Shown here piece after piece: positions 51,234 through 61,129 of a DNA stretch of 64,000 nt. The DNA comes from Natronocalculus amylovorans (GTDB taxonomy: Archaea; Halobacteriota; Halobacteria; Halobacteriales; Haloferacaceae). The stretch lies in contig NZ_JAKRVX010000002.1 in assembly GCF_023638035.1 (NCBI RefSeq), positions 1 through 64,000 on the forward strand, read 5' to 3'. A model generated the notes under the pieces. It did no database searches and was not told where the DNA came from. It saw nothing but the letters and a program-made list of their open reading frames with translations. Every line of letters starts with the position of its first letter. Positions within the stretch are counted from its first letter, which is position 1. Made by a program: the position numbers and the translations under genes.

Positions 51234-54215
51234 CTACAGCGAGATGTGACGATCGATAAGTTCGATCGGGTGCGGTGGCATCGCTTCCTGTCCTCGATCG
51301 CCAAGCTGTGATCGACACGATCCGCCCGGGGCAGTCACTGTTGTTGCACCGTTTTCTTCGACCTGCGCAAACAGTATTGACCCGATGGACTGTGAGAGTT
51401 CATAGTGCTCTGTTTCGTAGCCGAACGAGCCCGCCATCCCACAGCAGCCCGAATCGAGCACTGATACGTCAAATCCGAGCCGATCGAGCACCGCAGGTGC
51501 GTGGTGATCTTTTGAGAGCGCTTTCTGGTTGCAGTGACCATGATAGGCGATAGATTCCGCTGGTGGAGTCACGGAGACGTTTTCATCTCGTCTGTAGATA
51601 TCAAGGTACTCCAAAACACCGTAGGCGTTTGCCCCGACCAATTGGGTGTCTTCACCTGAAACGAGTGACTGGTACTCATCTTGGAACATAACTGCGTCCG
51701 ATGGTTCGACAAAGACGATCGACCTGCCATCTTCAACAAACGGGCGGAGCAGCTCAACATTCGTCTGCGCAGCAGCTTGTGCGCGGTCCAAAAAGCCCAG
51801 TGAGTACGCAGCACGACCGCTTACTTCGAGATGCGTTGGAATCTCGACGTAGACGCCTGCGGCTTCAAGCACCCGGACCGCTGCTTTTCCTGGCTCCGGA
51901 TAGCTGTAGTTTGTGTAGGTATCCGGAAACAGCAGTACACGATCGGTTGCATCCGACGTTGAGACCGTGGATCCACCTCGAGTCTCAAACCAATCCACAA
52001 GCGTGGTTTGGGTAAACGATGGCAGCTCACGCTCGCGTGCAATGCCCAGTGTCTGTTCCATGACCCAGCGAGCGCCGGGGAGCTTCGGACCGATATTAGA
52101 GAGCGGTGCAAGCGTACTTGCAAGGTTCGAGAAGCGTTCGATATCTGCAAAGAGTCGATCGCGGATCGATGGACTTCGTTCTTCGTGTGTTTTGTGTTTG
52201 ATTTCGGCTTTAAGTTTAGCCAGATCCACACCAGTTGGACAGTCTCGTTTACAGCCCTTACAGCCGATGCACATATCCAAAATGGTATCGTGAAATTCCG
52301 CTGAATGAAGCGCATCCGACGGAAGCTCCCCACTGATTGCGGCTCGAATCATATTTGCCCGACCGCGCGTTGTTTGCTGTTCATCCTTGGTCGCTCGGTA
52401 GGTCGGACACATCGTTCCGGAGCCGGTCTGTCTACAGGTTCCACAGCCGTTGCAGAGTTCGACAAGGTGTGAGAAGCCACCCTCCTCGGAGAAATCAAGC
52501 GTTGTCTCCCAGCCCACAGTCTTATACTCGGAGCCGTATCGAAGATGCTCCCGCATATCTGTCGGGTCCGAGTCGGTGTAGACAACTTTTCCTGGGTTCA
52601 TTCGCCACTCCGGATCAAATGCTGTTTTGAGATCTTGGAACGCAGTCCATAGCGTGTCACCGTACATTTTGGGGTTGAACTCCGTACGGGCAAGCCCATC
52701 GCCATGCTCACCTGAGAACGCGCCATGGTGTTCTAACACAAGATCGGTTACGGCATCAGTAATCGAATGCATCGTTTCGATCCCATCAGTCTCTTTCAAC
52801 GAGAGGATCGGACGGATATGAAGCGTCCCGCTTCCAGCATGCGCGAAATACGCTGCAGATGTACCGTGGTCTTCGAGAATATCGCGGAATTCAGCTACGT
52901 ACGTTGCGAGCTCTTCAGGAGGAACTGATGCATCCTCAATGAACGGATACGGCTTGGCATCACCTTCGAGACTCATCAGAAGTGGGATTGCAGCCTTTCG
53001 CAGATTCCACAGATCGGTCTGTTCGGCGTCGTCGTATGCCTCAACCACATCGAATGCATCGCCGGAAACAAGCAGCTCCGCACTGAGTGCATCGATCGCA
53101 TCCGAAAATGCCGATCGATCGCCGGAACCAATGACCTCATTGTCAAACTCGATTAGCAAGGACGCGGCAGTCCCATCTGGAATCTGTGCGGCATACTCAC
53201 GATACGCAGTGGAGTCTTCTGCAAGCGCAAACACCTCCTCATCCATCAACTCAACACCGCTTACCGGATGCTCCAGCGCGACTGGAACCGCAGCCATGGC
53301 GGCAATTAGATCATCAAAACAGTACAGCGCAAGCGCAGTGTGTTCAGGTTTTGTGACAAGTGAGAGCTCCGCTTCAACAACGACGCCAAGCGTTCCTTCC
53401 GCGCCAACAAAGAGTTTTGAGAGGTTGATTGCGCGATCGCCTGACTCGGTTTCATATACCACTTTGTGGAGGTTGTAGCCGGAGACCGATCGCTTCAGCG
53501 TTGGATAGCGGGCATCAATCTCCGCTTGATTTGACTCAACAAGCTCTCTGACCGTCTGATATAGCTGGGCTTCCAACGTGGATTGTGAGACGATCGACTC
53601 CCACTCGTCGCTATCCAAGATCACCTCCCTTGTTTCGATGACAGAGCCATCTGCAAGAACGACTGTCAACGACTCGGTGTAGGCGTCAGTGATCCCATAC
53701 CGAACCGAATGTGCGCCTGTTGAGTTATTCCCGATACCGCCACCAACGGTTGCTCGCGCTGAAGATGCCGGATCCGGCGCAAATTTGAGTCCATGCGGCG
53801 CGAGTGCCGCGTCTAGATCATCTTGAACCACTCCCGGTTGGACTGTTACCCGTCTGTTTTTCGGGTCGATCGAGATAATGTCGTTGAGATGCCGTGAGAG
53901 ATCAAGCACCAAACAGCCGGGACCGACGGCTTGTCCTGCAAGCGATGTTCCTGCACCACGGGCAAGGACAGGGAGACCGAACCGATCGGCGATTTTTAGT
54001 GCGCATTGCACATCCGCGGTATCGTGTGGAAAGACAACACCTGCGGGTTGGGCACCATAGATGCTCCCATCAGTGGCATATAACACGCGTGCATACTCAT
54101 CAAATCGAACCTCGCCGGAAAGCTCCGTGTTGAGTGCTGCAGCAGCATCGTCCCACGCTGGTGACGGTGTGGTATCAACGTGTATGTGCTCAGTCGGAGC
54201 GTGCTCGACAGCCAT
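51234..54215 (-). CDS. FAD/Fe-S oxidoreductase, D-lactate/glycolate dehydrogenase-like fusion
   Basis: A 993-residue fusion. N-terminal FAD-binding PCMH domain (ARGAGTSLAGQAVGPGCLVLDLSRHLN, about residues 80-260), FAD-oxidase C domain (260-540), then a 4Fe-4S ferredoxin region (CNGCGTCRQTGSGTMCP and CIGCKGCKRDCPTG), and two CCG domains with HGHCNQKALSKDHH and LDSGCCGMAGSFGYE. This is the DLD/GlcD+GlcF architecture. It probably oxidises D-lactate or glycolate and passes electrons to a quinone. No partner subunit needed. Confidence 0.94.
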   Translation of the reverse strand: MAVEHAPTEHIHVDTTPSPAWDDAAAALNTELSGEVRFDEYARVLYATDGSIYGAQPAGVVFPHDTADVQCALKIADRFGLPVLARGAGTSLAGQAVGPGCLVLDLSRHLNDIISIDPKNRRVTVQPGVVQDDLDAALAPHGLKFAPDPASSARATVGGGIGNNSTGAHSVRYGITDAYTESLTVVLADGSVIETREVILDSDEWESIVSQSTLEAQLYQTVRELVESNQAEIDARYPTLKRSVSGYNLHKVVYETESGDRAINLSKLFVGAEGTLGVVVEAELSLVTKPEHTALALYCFDDLIAAMAAVPVALEHPVSGVELMDEEVFALAEDSTAYREYAAQIPDGTAASLLIEFDNEVIGSGDRSAFSDAIDALSAELLVSGDAFDVVEAYDDAEQTDLWNLRKAAIPLLMSLEGDAKPYPFIEDASVPPEELATYVAEFRDILEDHGTSAAYFAHAGSGTLHIRPILSLKETDGIETMHSITDAVTDLVLEHHGAFSGEHGDGLARTEFNPKMYGDTLWTAFQDLKTAFDPEWRMNPGKVVYTDSDPTDMREHLRYGSEYKTVGWETTLDFSEEGGFSHLVELCNGCGTCRQTGSGTMCPTYRATKDEQQTTRGRANMIRAAISGELPSDALHSAEFHDTILDMCIGCKGCKRDCPTGVDLAKLKAEIKHKTHEERSPSIRDRLFADIERFSNLASTLAPLSNIGPKLPGARWVMEQTLGIARERELPSFTQTTLVDWFETRGGSTVSTSDATDRVLLFPDTYTNYSYPEPGKAAVRVLEAAGVYVEIPTHLEVSGRAAYSLGFLDRAQAAAQTNVELLRPFVEDGRSIVFVEPSDAVMFQDEYQSLVSGEDTQLVGANAYGVLEYLDIYRRDENVSVTPPAESIAYHGHCNQKALSKDHHAPAVLDRLGFDVSVLDSGCCGMAGSFGYETEHYELSQSIGSILFAQVEENGATTVTAPGGSCRSQLGDRGQEAMPPHPIELIDRHISL

Positions 54216-54310
54216 GCAGTAAACCTTGTTATTAATCGTGTTAAATCATGTAGTCGATTGAACTGAGCAGAGACCAGTATCATTTTTGAACGTTCTATAT
54301 AATAGGTGGT

Positions 54311-55054
54311 ATGCGCATTGCACGGGTCGAAACAGCGGATGGGATACAGACAGGCGAACTAAGCGAGACGCAGGTCCACACCGAGGATGGGACGTATGAG
54401 CTTGGAGCAGAGGCAACACTGCTTTCGCCATGCGATCCGACCGCAATCTACTGTGTCGGGCGGAACTACGCGGAAACGCTGGAGCAGATGTCGTACGATC
54501 GCCCGGAGGAGCCTGATTTCTTTATCAAGCCGTCCGCATCGCTTACCGGGCCGAATACAACGATTGCGTATCCGTCGTTCACCGACGAACTCACATACGC
54601 TGGCGAACTTGTCGCGGTGATTGATGAGCAGTGCCATCGAGTCTCGCCAGCGGACGCAAAAGATGTGATCCGTGGCTACACGATTATGAACGATCTTGAT
54701 GCGCTAGATCAGCAGGGTCGGACTGCTCGAAAAGCGTTCACCGGCTCAGGGCCGCTTGGGCCGTGGATCGAAACTGAGTTGGATCCAACTTCGATCGACA
54801 TGCACACTGATATTAACAGTGAGCGTCGCCAAGAAGCAAACACTGAACTCATGCTGTTTGATCCGTTCGAGATCGTCTCTTATCTCTCCGAGCGGTTCGT
54901 GTTTCAGCCGGGGGACGCGATTGCATTTGGGAGTCCGGCAAATCCGGGGCTTGTTGTGCCCGGTGATACGATCGAGATTACGTATGACGGTGTTGGAACA
55001 TTAACGAATACGATCGGTGAGAAGCCAAATACACCGCTGCACTGGCAGCGCTAA
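54311..55054 (+). CDS. Fumarylacetoacetate hydrolase family protein
   Basis: A 247-residue FAH-fold hydrolase/isomerase. Motifs are YCVGRNYAETLEQM, DFFIKPSASLTGPNTTI, LTYAGELVAVI (Glu metal ligand) and GYTIMNDLDALDQQ (Asp), with Mg2+-binding residues intact. It is related to 2-hydroxyhepta-2,4-diene-1,7-dioate isomerase and oxaloacetate-decarboxylase-like enzymes. Divergent from the D-lactate-type dehydrogenase; convergent and 4 bp overlapping with the exchanger. Confidence 0.92.
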   Translation: MRIARVETADGIQTGELSETQVHTEDGTYELGAEATLLSPCDPTAIYCVGRNYAETLEQMSYDRPEEPDFFIKPSASLTGPNTTIAYPSFTDELTYAGELVAVIDEQCHRVSPADAKDVIRGYTIMNDLDALDQQGRTARKAFTGSGPLGPWIETELDPTSIDMHTDINSERRQEANTELMLFDPFEIVSYLSERFVFQPGDAIAFGSPANPGLVVPGDTIEITYDGVGTLTNTIGEKPNTPLHWQR

Positions 55055-56055
55055 ATTCCTTGAACGGTATTAACTATCCCAGCAGTTTCGAGGAACATCC
55101 ACAACAAAAACAACAGATAGAGGCCAATAAATGTCGCCGCCTCTGCGTTGGTAATCTCAAGATCAGTGCGAGTGAAGACAACAAAGACGATCGTTGCAAA
55201 TGCCAAAAAGCCTAACATCGGGATCGCAAGCGCAAAATTCACCGTTGTTGTCCCCACGATGAGAACGCCGACAGGAATTGCGACAAGCAGATTGAACGTA
55301 TTGCTGCCAAGGACATTTGTCAGGCTTGTCACATCCTCATCTTGTTTAGCTGCACGGACGCTCACGAACGCATCAGGGAGACTCGTTCCGGCTGCGATAA
55401 CAGTCAGCCCCCAAAGAAATGGGGATGCACCAAACAACGACCCAAAGCCAAGTGCCGCACGGACAATTCCTTCAACACCGATCGCAATGACTGCAAGCCC
55501 AACAATCAGTGTTGCCCACTCTTTTTTGAGTTCAATATCCGGTGTCACTGGTGACACATAATCCCGCGTATCTTGAAACTGTAAAAAGACGTAGACACCA
55601 TAGGTAAGCAGTGGAATGAGAACGAGCGGACGGGTTAGTATTGCTTCTGTGTCTGTTCCGCCTTCAATATAGGTCGCACCGAGTGCAAACGTTAAAAATA
55701 GCACAAGGATGCTAATGATGTAGAACTGCGCATCCTTATGAACGATATCTCTGGTCGTACTGAACTTTTCGCTGACCGCTGCTGAGGCTGCCGGAATCAC
55801 GAGCAGATTAAAAATCGCGCTCCCCACAATCGCACCCACCCCAAGTGAAAACTCATTATGAATGAGTGTACTGATAATGATCGAACTCAGTTCCGGAAAG
55901 CTCGATCCAATTGCGACGACTACCGCCCCGTGGACTGCCGCAGGTATCCCATAGTGCCTACTGAGCCGACGAGCAGATCGCTCAAGCAGCTCGCTTCCTT
56001 TCCAGATGACCGCGGTTGAGGCGATCGCCAACGCCAACAGCGAAACAACACTCAC
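55051..56055 (-). CDS. Sodium/calcium exchanger family protein (YrbG type)
   Basis: A 334-residue CaCA-superfamily exchanger, about ten TM helices in two inverted halves. The alpha-repeat signatures are VVAIGSSFPELSSIIIST with GAIVGSAIFNLLVIP, and VIAAGTSLPDAFVSVRAAK with NVLGSNTFNLLVAIP. The Glu and Asp residues (E in the first, D in the second) bind Ca2+/Na+. It would export Ca2+ driven by Na+. 4-bp overlap with the convergent FAH gene. Confidence 0.94.
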   Translation of the reverse strand: MSVVSLLALAIASTAVIWKGSELLERSARRLSRHYGIPAAVHGAVVVAIGSSFPELSSIIISTLIHNEFSLGVGAIVGSAIFNLLVIPAASAAVSEKFSTTRDIVHKDAQFYIISILVLFLTFALGATYIEGGTDTEAILTRPLVLIPLLTYGVYVFLQFQDTRDYVSPVTPDIELKKEWATLIVGLAVIAIGVEGIVRAALGFGSLFGASPFLWGLTVIAAGTSLPDAFVSVRAAKQDEDVTSLTNVLGSNTFNLLVAIPVGVLIVGTTTVNFALAIPMLGFLAFATIVFVVFTRTDLEITNAEAATFIGLYLLFLLWMFLETAGIVNTVQGI

Positions 56056-56108
56056 TGTTTCAGCTATCTTGATGAACGAAAATAGGTATTCTGGAACAGT
56101 CAGGTCGG

Positions 56109-57056
56109 TCAGTTGACTCGGTTCTGTAGCTCAGTTCCGTCTTCGAGCGCTTCCACGTTCGTTTTGAGAATCTCACTCAGCCGATCGTAATAGTATGGCG
56201 TGTGACCTGCATTGTGTGGTGTGATCTGGACGTTGTTGAAGTCCCAAAGCGGATGCCCTGGTGGAAGCGGCTCTGGGTCGGTGACATCTAACACCGCGCC
56301 TGCGATTCGATTCGATCGAAGCGCAGAGACGAGTGCATCTGCATCAACAACCGGGCCACGGGCGATATTGACAAGCACTGTGTTTGATGGCATCGTCAAG
56401 AACACGTCCGCGTCGATGAGCCCTTCTGTCGCATCCGTAAGCGGACAGGCAAGGACAAGATACTCCGCATCACGAACTGCGGTATGTATCTCGTCAAACC
56501 CATACACCTCATCAGTTGGCCCGCCCTTCTCTGGGCTGTACCGAACGCCAACCGTTTTAACACCAAACGGTTCCAACCGCTCACAGATCGCTGTTCCGAT
56601 CGCACCAAGCCCGGCAATCACAACAGTGCTATCCTGCAGCTCACGTGTTTCGAACGATCGCCAGACGTGCTCATTCTGCTGGCGCATTGCCCGTGGGAAA
56701 TCTCGTGCTTGCATAATGAGTGACCCAATGACATACTCGGCGATATTCGGCCCGTGCACACCAGATGCATTTGTCACTGCAACATCGTGCTCATTCAGTA
56801 GCTCCATCGGAAGGTGTCCCGTCCCCGCGTAGATACACGCGAACAGTTCGAGATTCTCCGCCTGCTCAAGCTGTGATTCGCTTATTGTAAATCCGGTTAC
56901 AATGCGTGCATCTTTGAGTAGCGCTTGTTCTTCAGTTGGTGTCTCTGCGATTGCAATCTCCCGTTCGGGGAGCTCTTCTTGAAGCGCCGCCGCATACGTC
57001 TCTGCGGAAAGTCCGTGAATCTTCTGGCGCATTACAACAATTTCTGGCGTGCCCAT
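56109..57056 (-). CDS. D-2-hydroxyacid dehydrogenase
   Basis: A 315-residue NAD-dependent dehydrogenase. NAD-binding Rossmann motif VIAGLGAIGTAICERL is near residue 145. The catalytic Arg is in VNIARGPVVDADALVSAL, the Glu in DVTDPEPLPPGHPLWD and the His in ITPHNAGHT. It could reduce 2-keto acids to D-2-hydroxyacids, for example hydroxypyruvate or 2-ketoisocaproate. Substrate not fixed. Confidence 0.93.
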   Translation of the reverse strand: MGTPEIVVMRQKIHGLSAETYAAALQEELPEREIAIAETPTEEQALLKDARIVTGFTISESQLEQAENLELFACIYAGTGHLPMELLNEHDVAVTNASGVHGPNIAEYVIGSLIMQARDFPRAMRQQNEHVWRSFETRELQDSTVVIAGLGAIGTAICERLEPFGVKTVGVRYSPEKGGPTDEVYGFDEIHTAVRDAEYLVLACPLTDATEGLIDADVFLTMPSNTVLVNIARGPVVDADALVSALRSNRIAGAVLDVTDPEPLPPGHPLWDFNNVQITPHNAGHTPYYYDRLSEILKTNVEALEDGTELQNRVN

Positions 57057-57164
57057 ACAATAGTATCAGACACGAAGACTATCAATGCAGCCATTTTAGT
57101 TTCAATCAGGTAACCTCCGGGATGCTTCGGAGCGTTTAATAGGGAAACACGGCCCGTTCAGGGT

Positions 57165-58550
57165 ATGGAACGCGTAGACGTCGCGATCGTTGGCGGTGGC
57201 CCAGCCGGGACCGCAGCAGCGCATGCTGCGGCCTCAAACGGTGCCGACGCGGTCGTCTTCGAAAAGGGAGTACCGCGGGCGGACAGAGAACGACTTGGCC
57301 CTGACTCAACCGATGCTGCTGGCATCCTCGACTACTGGGTAGATATCATGGATATCCATCCTGATGAGTTCGATGATGGAATCGTGCTGCAAACGCTTGA
57401 TCGCGCAGAGTTTGTTGGCCCGAACGAATCCGTTACCCTCCGATCAACAGGAATCGACGCATCGTATGAACACTTTGGCTACACATTCTTCCGTGCAGGG
57501 TTTGATGATTGGATGCGCGAGAGAGCAGAAGACGCCGGGGCAGAGTATCGTATCAAAGCGTCGGTCAAAGGTGTCGAGACTGACCTTGACGCCACTGGTG
57601 ATGATCCACGACATACCCTGACGATCGGAGCAGGAGATCTTATCGGCGCGGACTATCTGATCCTTGCGGACGGTCCACAGCGCACCGTCACCAACCGTGT
57701 GCTTGATACGTTTCTCCCTGACGGACAGAAGGCATCAGAACGGCTTGCCTCGCCGAAAGCCAACCATATTGCGTATCAGGAGTATCGGCGGTTCCCGAAA
57801 GAGGTGTTTGAGGAGGTCCAACACGCAATCAAATTCTGGTGGGGTGTCATGCCGGGACACACCGCCTATCCGTGGGTCTTCCCGAACGATAACCACGTCT
57901 GTCGTGTCGGGCTGACAATGCCGATCGGTCTCGATATTGATGCAATCGAAGACCGTGGAGAGTACGCACTGCTCCATCCGGAAGATGAACGAATTCCACA
58001 GGGGAAGACATACATCCGTCGGCTCTTGGAGTGGCAGTACGGCGACGAGTACGATATTGACACGGATTTCCCACTTGTCGAGGACCGTGGCAAACGAAAC
58101 GGGACGGAAACATATCCGATCTCTTCGACGCAACCGATCGAGTCACCAGTTGATGCAGGTATTGCAGTGACTGGTGGTGCGATGGGCGCAACGTCTGCAT
58201 TCCACGAAGGCGGCGATCACGTTGCGGTTCGAACCGGTGCAATCGCTGGCGAACTTGCCGCTGATGGCGATCTCTCGACATACAACGATAAGTGGCGAGA
58301 TGCAATCGGTGATGAGGTGCTCAGAAACGTCACATTCGCCGATCTGGTTCGGGGGTATGGCCCAGCCGACTGGGACAAAACGTTCAAAATGACGAACGAT
58401 ATGCTTGGTGATGGCGGTCTCGGATCACTCAATAAAAAAGTCACGGCGGGACTCAGTGGGATGAAGGTGCTATACAAGTATAAAAAACGGAAGCGATCGT
58501 TCCGCAAGAAGGACTATGTGCAGCTGACGGCTGACGAGTACGTGTATTAG
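57165..58550 (+). CDS. FAD-dependent oxidoreductase, geranylgeranyl reductase-like
   Basis: A 461-residue flavoprotein. The FAD-binding motif VAIVGGGPAGTAAAHAAASNGADAVVFEK is at residues 5-33. The middle has YFLWWGVMPGHTAYPWVFPN-like pattern (KFWWGVMPGHTAYPWVFP) and a late ITGGAMGATSAFHEGGDHVAVRTGAIAGELAADG. This is the geranylgeranyl reductase/Fix C-like group, which saturates isoprenoid chains in archaeal lipids or carotenoid/menaquinone side chains. The role in lipid saturation is plausible but not proven. Confidence 0.85.
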   Translation: MERVDVAIVGGGPAGTAAAHAAASNGADAVVFEKGVPRADRERLGPDSTDAAGILDYWVDIMDIHPDEFDDGIVLQTLDRAEFVGPNESVTLRSTGIDASYEHFGYTFFRAGFDDWMRERAEDAGAEYRIKASVKGVETDLDATGDDPRHTLTIGAGDLIGADYLILADGPQRTVTNRVLDTFLPDGQKASERLASPKANHIAYQEYRRFPKEVFEEVQHAIKFWWGVMPGHTAYPWVFPNDNHVCRVGLTMPIGLDIDAIEDRGEYALLHPEDERIPQGKTYIRRLLEWQYGDEYDIDTDFPLVEDRGKRNGTETYPISSTQPIESPVDAGIAVTGGAMGATSAFHEGGDHVAVRTGAIAGELAADGDLSTYNDKWRDAIGDEVLRNVTFADLVRGYGPADWDKTFKMTNDMLGDGGLGSLNKKVTAGLSGMKVLYKYKKRKRSFRKKDYVQLTADEYVY

Positions 58551-58595
58551 CCGCGTTGCTCACTGTGTTTGTCTGTCGTAAGAATAATCGACTGT

Positions 58596-58781
58596 TCAGA
58601 CTGTTGCTGCTTTCTTTCGGGTGATGTACCCGGCAACGCGGTTCCGGACACCTTTTGATTCGATCGTTGTGAGATGTGTGACGTTCTCTTTGTTCGTCTC
58701 AAAGTCCGTGTTGAACGCCTGTGGGTAGCGCTCAAGCAGGGTGGTGGCGAGCTGCTTGATATATTTCGGTTTGATTGCCAT
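58596..58781 (-). CDS. rps17e: 30S ribosomal protein S17e
   Basis: A 61-residue S17e, archaeal/eukaryal-specific small-subunit protein. The sequence [34 protein letters not shown], with a conserved [14 protein letters not shown] stretch, is diagnostic. Length is normal for haloarchaea. It is the last gene of a unit that starts with cofD, 94 bp after DUF447. Confidence 0.95.
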   Translation of the reverse strand: MAIKPKYIKQLATTLLERYPQAFNTDFETNKENVTHLTTIESKGVRNRVAGYITRKKAATV

Positions 58782-58875
58782 ACGGGGTAATTTATTTGTC
58801 CCGCACTAAAACGATTCGTTCCGCATCTCGCGTGTGTGCGTCGGATACACACGCTCTACGGTAGTTGTCTGTGGA

Positions 58876-59511
58876 TTATTTACGATCGTACGATCGCCAC
58901 TCCGAGACCTCCGTGAGATGATCAAACGCCTCTTTTTCCGTCGGCCCACCACATTTTTCCACGGTTTCTGCAAAGTACTCCAAGCGATCAAGCAACACGG
59001 CGGTCTCAAACGCGGGCACATCCAGCCGGGAGGCTGCGACAGTTGCATCAATCACTGCACCAAAGCCACGATTGATTGTTGGAACGACAGTCGATCGAAC
59101 CGTTGCACCCTCTACATCAGGTTGTAGCTCCCATTTGATCCACTCCGTTCCACCATCAGTTCCCTGATCGATCGGGGTTGCTTCAACAGCAACCCACGCA
59201 TGGGACGCATCCAACACTGGCTCTGGCTGTTCATAGATTGTTGCAGCAGCAGCAACAAACTCACGTGGGTCATCAGTAAATTGAATCACTCCACTGTTCT
59301 GCCGGTGAAAATTCCGTTTCGTTCGGGTATTCCCCCATGTTGTCGCGGTTACTGGCTCGTCCGGTGCTATTGGTGCGTGTAAACCAAGTGCAGCCATATT
59401 CCACCGATCGTTTGGCCCGTATGTTGCGACGATTGACTCGGTGACACCTCGAAGCGGTACGGGCCACCCGTCTGGGCGTTCTCCACAGTCGGACGGATCG
59501 TTCGTTTTCAT
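58876..59511 (-). CDS. DUF447 family protein (COG2457)
   Basis: A 211-residue protein of the archaeal DUF447/COG2457 family. It probably binds flavin (split-barrel-like fold): GVTESIVATYGPNDRWNMAALGLHAP, TTWGNTRTKRNF, IQFTDDPREFVAAA and TINRGFGAVIDATVAASRLDVPAF. In methylotrophic bacteria the counterpart gene (orf7) lies with orf5 (COG1767) among tetrahydromethanopterin synthesis genes. Here it overlaps the CitG-like gene by 4 bp. A cofactor role is inferred. Confidence 0.9.
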   Translation of the reverse strand: MKTNDPSDCGERPDGWPVPLRGVTESIVATYGPNDRWNMAALGLHAPIAPDEPVTATTWGNTRTKRNFHRQNSGVIQFTDDPREFVAAAATIYEQPEPVLDASHAWVAVEATPIDQGTDGGTEWIKWELQPDVEGATVRSTVVPTINRGFGAVIDATVAASRLDVPAFETAVLLDRLEYFAETVEKCGGPTEKEAFDHLTEVSEWRSYDRK

Positions 59512-60386
59512 ACCTCCACACCTCGCTCAAGCGCGATAAACAGCGCAGCAGCAGTTATGTCCGCCGTCGTCCCGGGGTTGATCCCTTCCTCGACAAACTC
59601 CGCTGCAAGTGCCTCCGCAGCGCCTAGATCCTGCCCAACTGCCCCCGCCCGATCGCAGACGTTCGAAGCGACATCCCGTCCGTGTTTTATTGCAACTAGC
59701 GTATCAGGTTTCTCTGCGAGCAGTGAGAGAAACGCACGCGCTGCCCGATCGAGGATCGGCCCCGAATCCGTCGCAATCTGCTCAGCAGCACGGAATGACC
59801 GTGAAAAACCAGTAGTCCACTCTTCGGCGTTGCCGTCCGCGGTGCGATTGCCATCTGGGTTTGCAGAGAGTTCCATAATATCATAGAGGGTTAGCGCTCG
59901 AGATCTGAGCGTCTCTGCAGCGGCTGCTCCACGACGAACATCTAGCGCATCCGCATCTGTTGGTGGATCATCAACAGCGACATCAACGTATTCGAACGAT
60001 CGGTAGAAGTCGATCGAGTCTGAAACCGTTGTCTCGGAGACGATCGTCTTGACACCATCTGGTGTGAGAGAATCCCTCGTTGCCGCGGTAATAAGCGGAA
60101 CAAGGAGTAACAAACACCCGAACTGTGTGTTACCACCAGATTGGTTGCTCATTCCCTGCACTCCCGTGCGGAGTGCCTCACCAATAGTGCCACCGGACGC
60201 AGCCAAACGAAACCCCGCCAGTGAGCCAACCGCACCTGCGAGAAACTGCTCAAATCGAAGGTCGGACAGATCGCGGTGTCGATCGACATTTCCCGGTTTG
60301 GGGGTGCCTGCAACCTCTAACAGCAGTGCTAGCTGTGCATTTTCGGCGGGTGATCGTTCAACAGGTGTGTGTATCTGTTTGGTCAT
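59508..60386 (-). CDS. Triphosphoribosyl-dephospho-CoA synthase-like protein (CitG/COG1767)
   Basis: A 292-residue all-helical CitG-fold protein. Blocks are LALLLEVAGTPKPGNVDRHRDLSDLRFEQFLAGA (CitG N-term), QSGGNTQFGCLLLLVPL and DTLVAIKHGRDVASNVCDRA with the late Asp. Citrate-lyase genes are absent, so the usual CitG reaction is unlikely. In archaea and methylotrophs this family (orf5) clusters with methanopterin genes. It overlaps its neighbours by 4 bp on both sides. Confidence 0.88.
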   Translation of the reverse strand: MTKQIHTPVERSPAENAQLALLLEVAGTPKPGNVDRHRDLSDLRFEQFLAGAVGSLAGFRLAASGGTIGEALRTGVQGMSNQSGGNTQFGCLLLLVPLITAATRDSLTPDGVKTIVSETTVSDSIDFYRSFEYVDVAVDDPPTDADALDVRRGAAAAETLRSRALTLYDIMELSANPDGNRTADGNAEEWTTGFSRSFRAAEQIATDSGPILDRAARAFLSLLAEKPDTLVAIKHGRDVASNVCDRAGAVGQDLGAAEALAAEFVEEGINPGTTADITAAALFIALERGVEV

Positions 60387-61129
60387 ACAGGTACGCCCTC
60401 ACTCCATGTATCGACTGCGTCTCGAAGCGGTGCAAGTCGGGCCGGGATTCGAGTCGGCCGTGCAACGCTTACAGCGTCAGCGCCTCGGTCCAAATAGTCT
60501 GTCACATCCGCGGGTGTGCGGACACCGTTATTAGCGATGATGAACAGGTCGGTGTCGGCAGCCACTGTTTCGATCGACTCCGGTGAGTCCATTGCATCAA
60601 CGTGTATCATTGAGCCACCAGCCTCCTCAATCGCAGTTGCGGTCTCAGATAACGATACTGACGGGACCTCCGCACGTATCTTCACGCTTACTGTTGCACC
60701 AACAGCAACGGCTGCTTCAACATAGCTCACCAGCCGATCGGTATCCGCTAAGAGCGACTCACCACAGCCAACTGCACACAGCTCTGGCTGCCTGCAGTGT
60801 GCATTAACCTCAAGAACCGCATCATGTGCTGCACATACTCGTGCAGCAGCCGAAACTGGCTCAACTGTTGTGCTTCGGACGTTCATACCGGTCAAAACAG
60901 GAGTCTCGGAAAGCAAGGACAGCTGTGCGTCAATGAAGTCGATCGGATCTGCTGGTACAAACTCGGTACGATCCCTATTGAGTAGCTGTTTGGATGCTCG
61001 TTGGGCCTGTTCGTCGATTGAGAGGCCACCAAGAACTGTGAACCCACAGTAGTCTGTGGTTGTCTGCGCCCACGAAGCATCTGACTCTCCGCTGAGACTC
61101 GCAGCGACAAGCTGAGGGTCAAACATCAC
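60383..61129 (-). CDS. nifR3-related TIM-barrel protein (archaeal, MJ0144-like)
   Basis: A 248-residue TIM-barrel protein related to dihydrouridine synthase/dihydroorotate dehydrogenase flavoproteins. Signatures are [73 protein letters not shown] and [29 protein letters not shown]. It probably binds FMN. I match it tentatively to TIGR00736. Reaction unknown; lies between cofD and the CitG-like gene with 4-bp overlaps. Confidence 0.82.
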   Translation of the reverse strand: MMFDPQLVAASLSGESDASWAQTTTDYCGFTVLGGLSIDEQAQRASKQLLNRDRTEFVPADPIDFIDAQLSLLSETPVLTGMNVRSTTVEPVSAAARVCAAHDAVLEVNAHCRQPELCAVGCGESLLADTDRLVSYVEAAVAVGATVSVKIRAEVPSVSLSETATAIEEAGGSMIHVDAMDSPESIETVAADTDLFIIANNGVRTPADVTDYLDRGADAVSVARPTRIPARLAPLRDAVDTWSEGVPV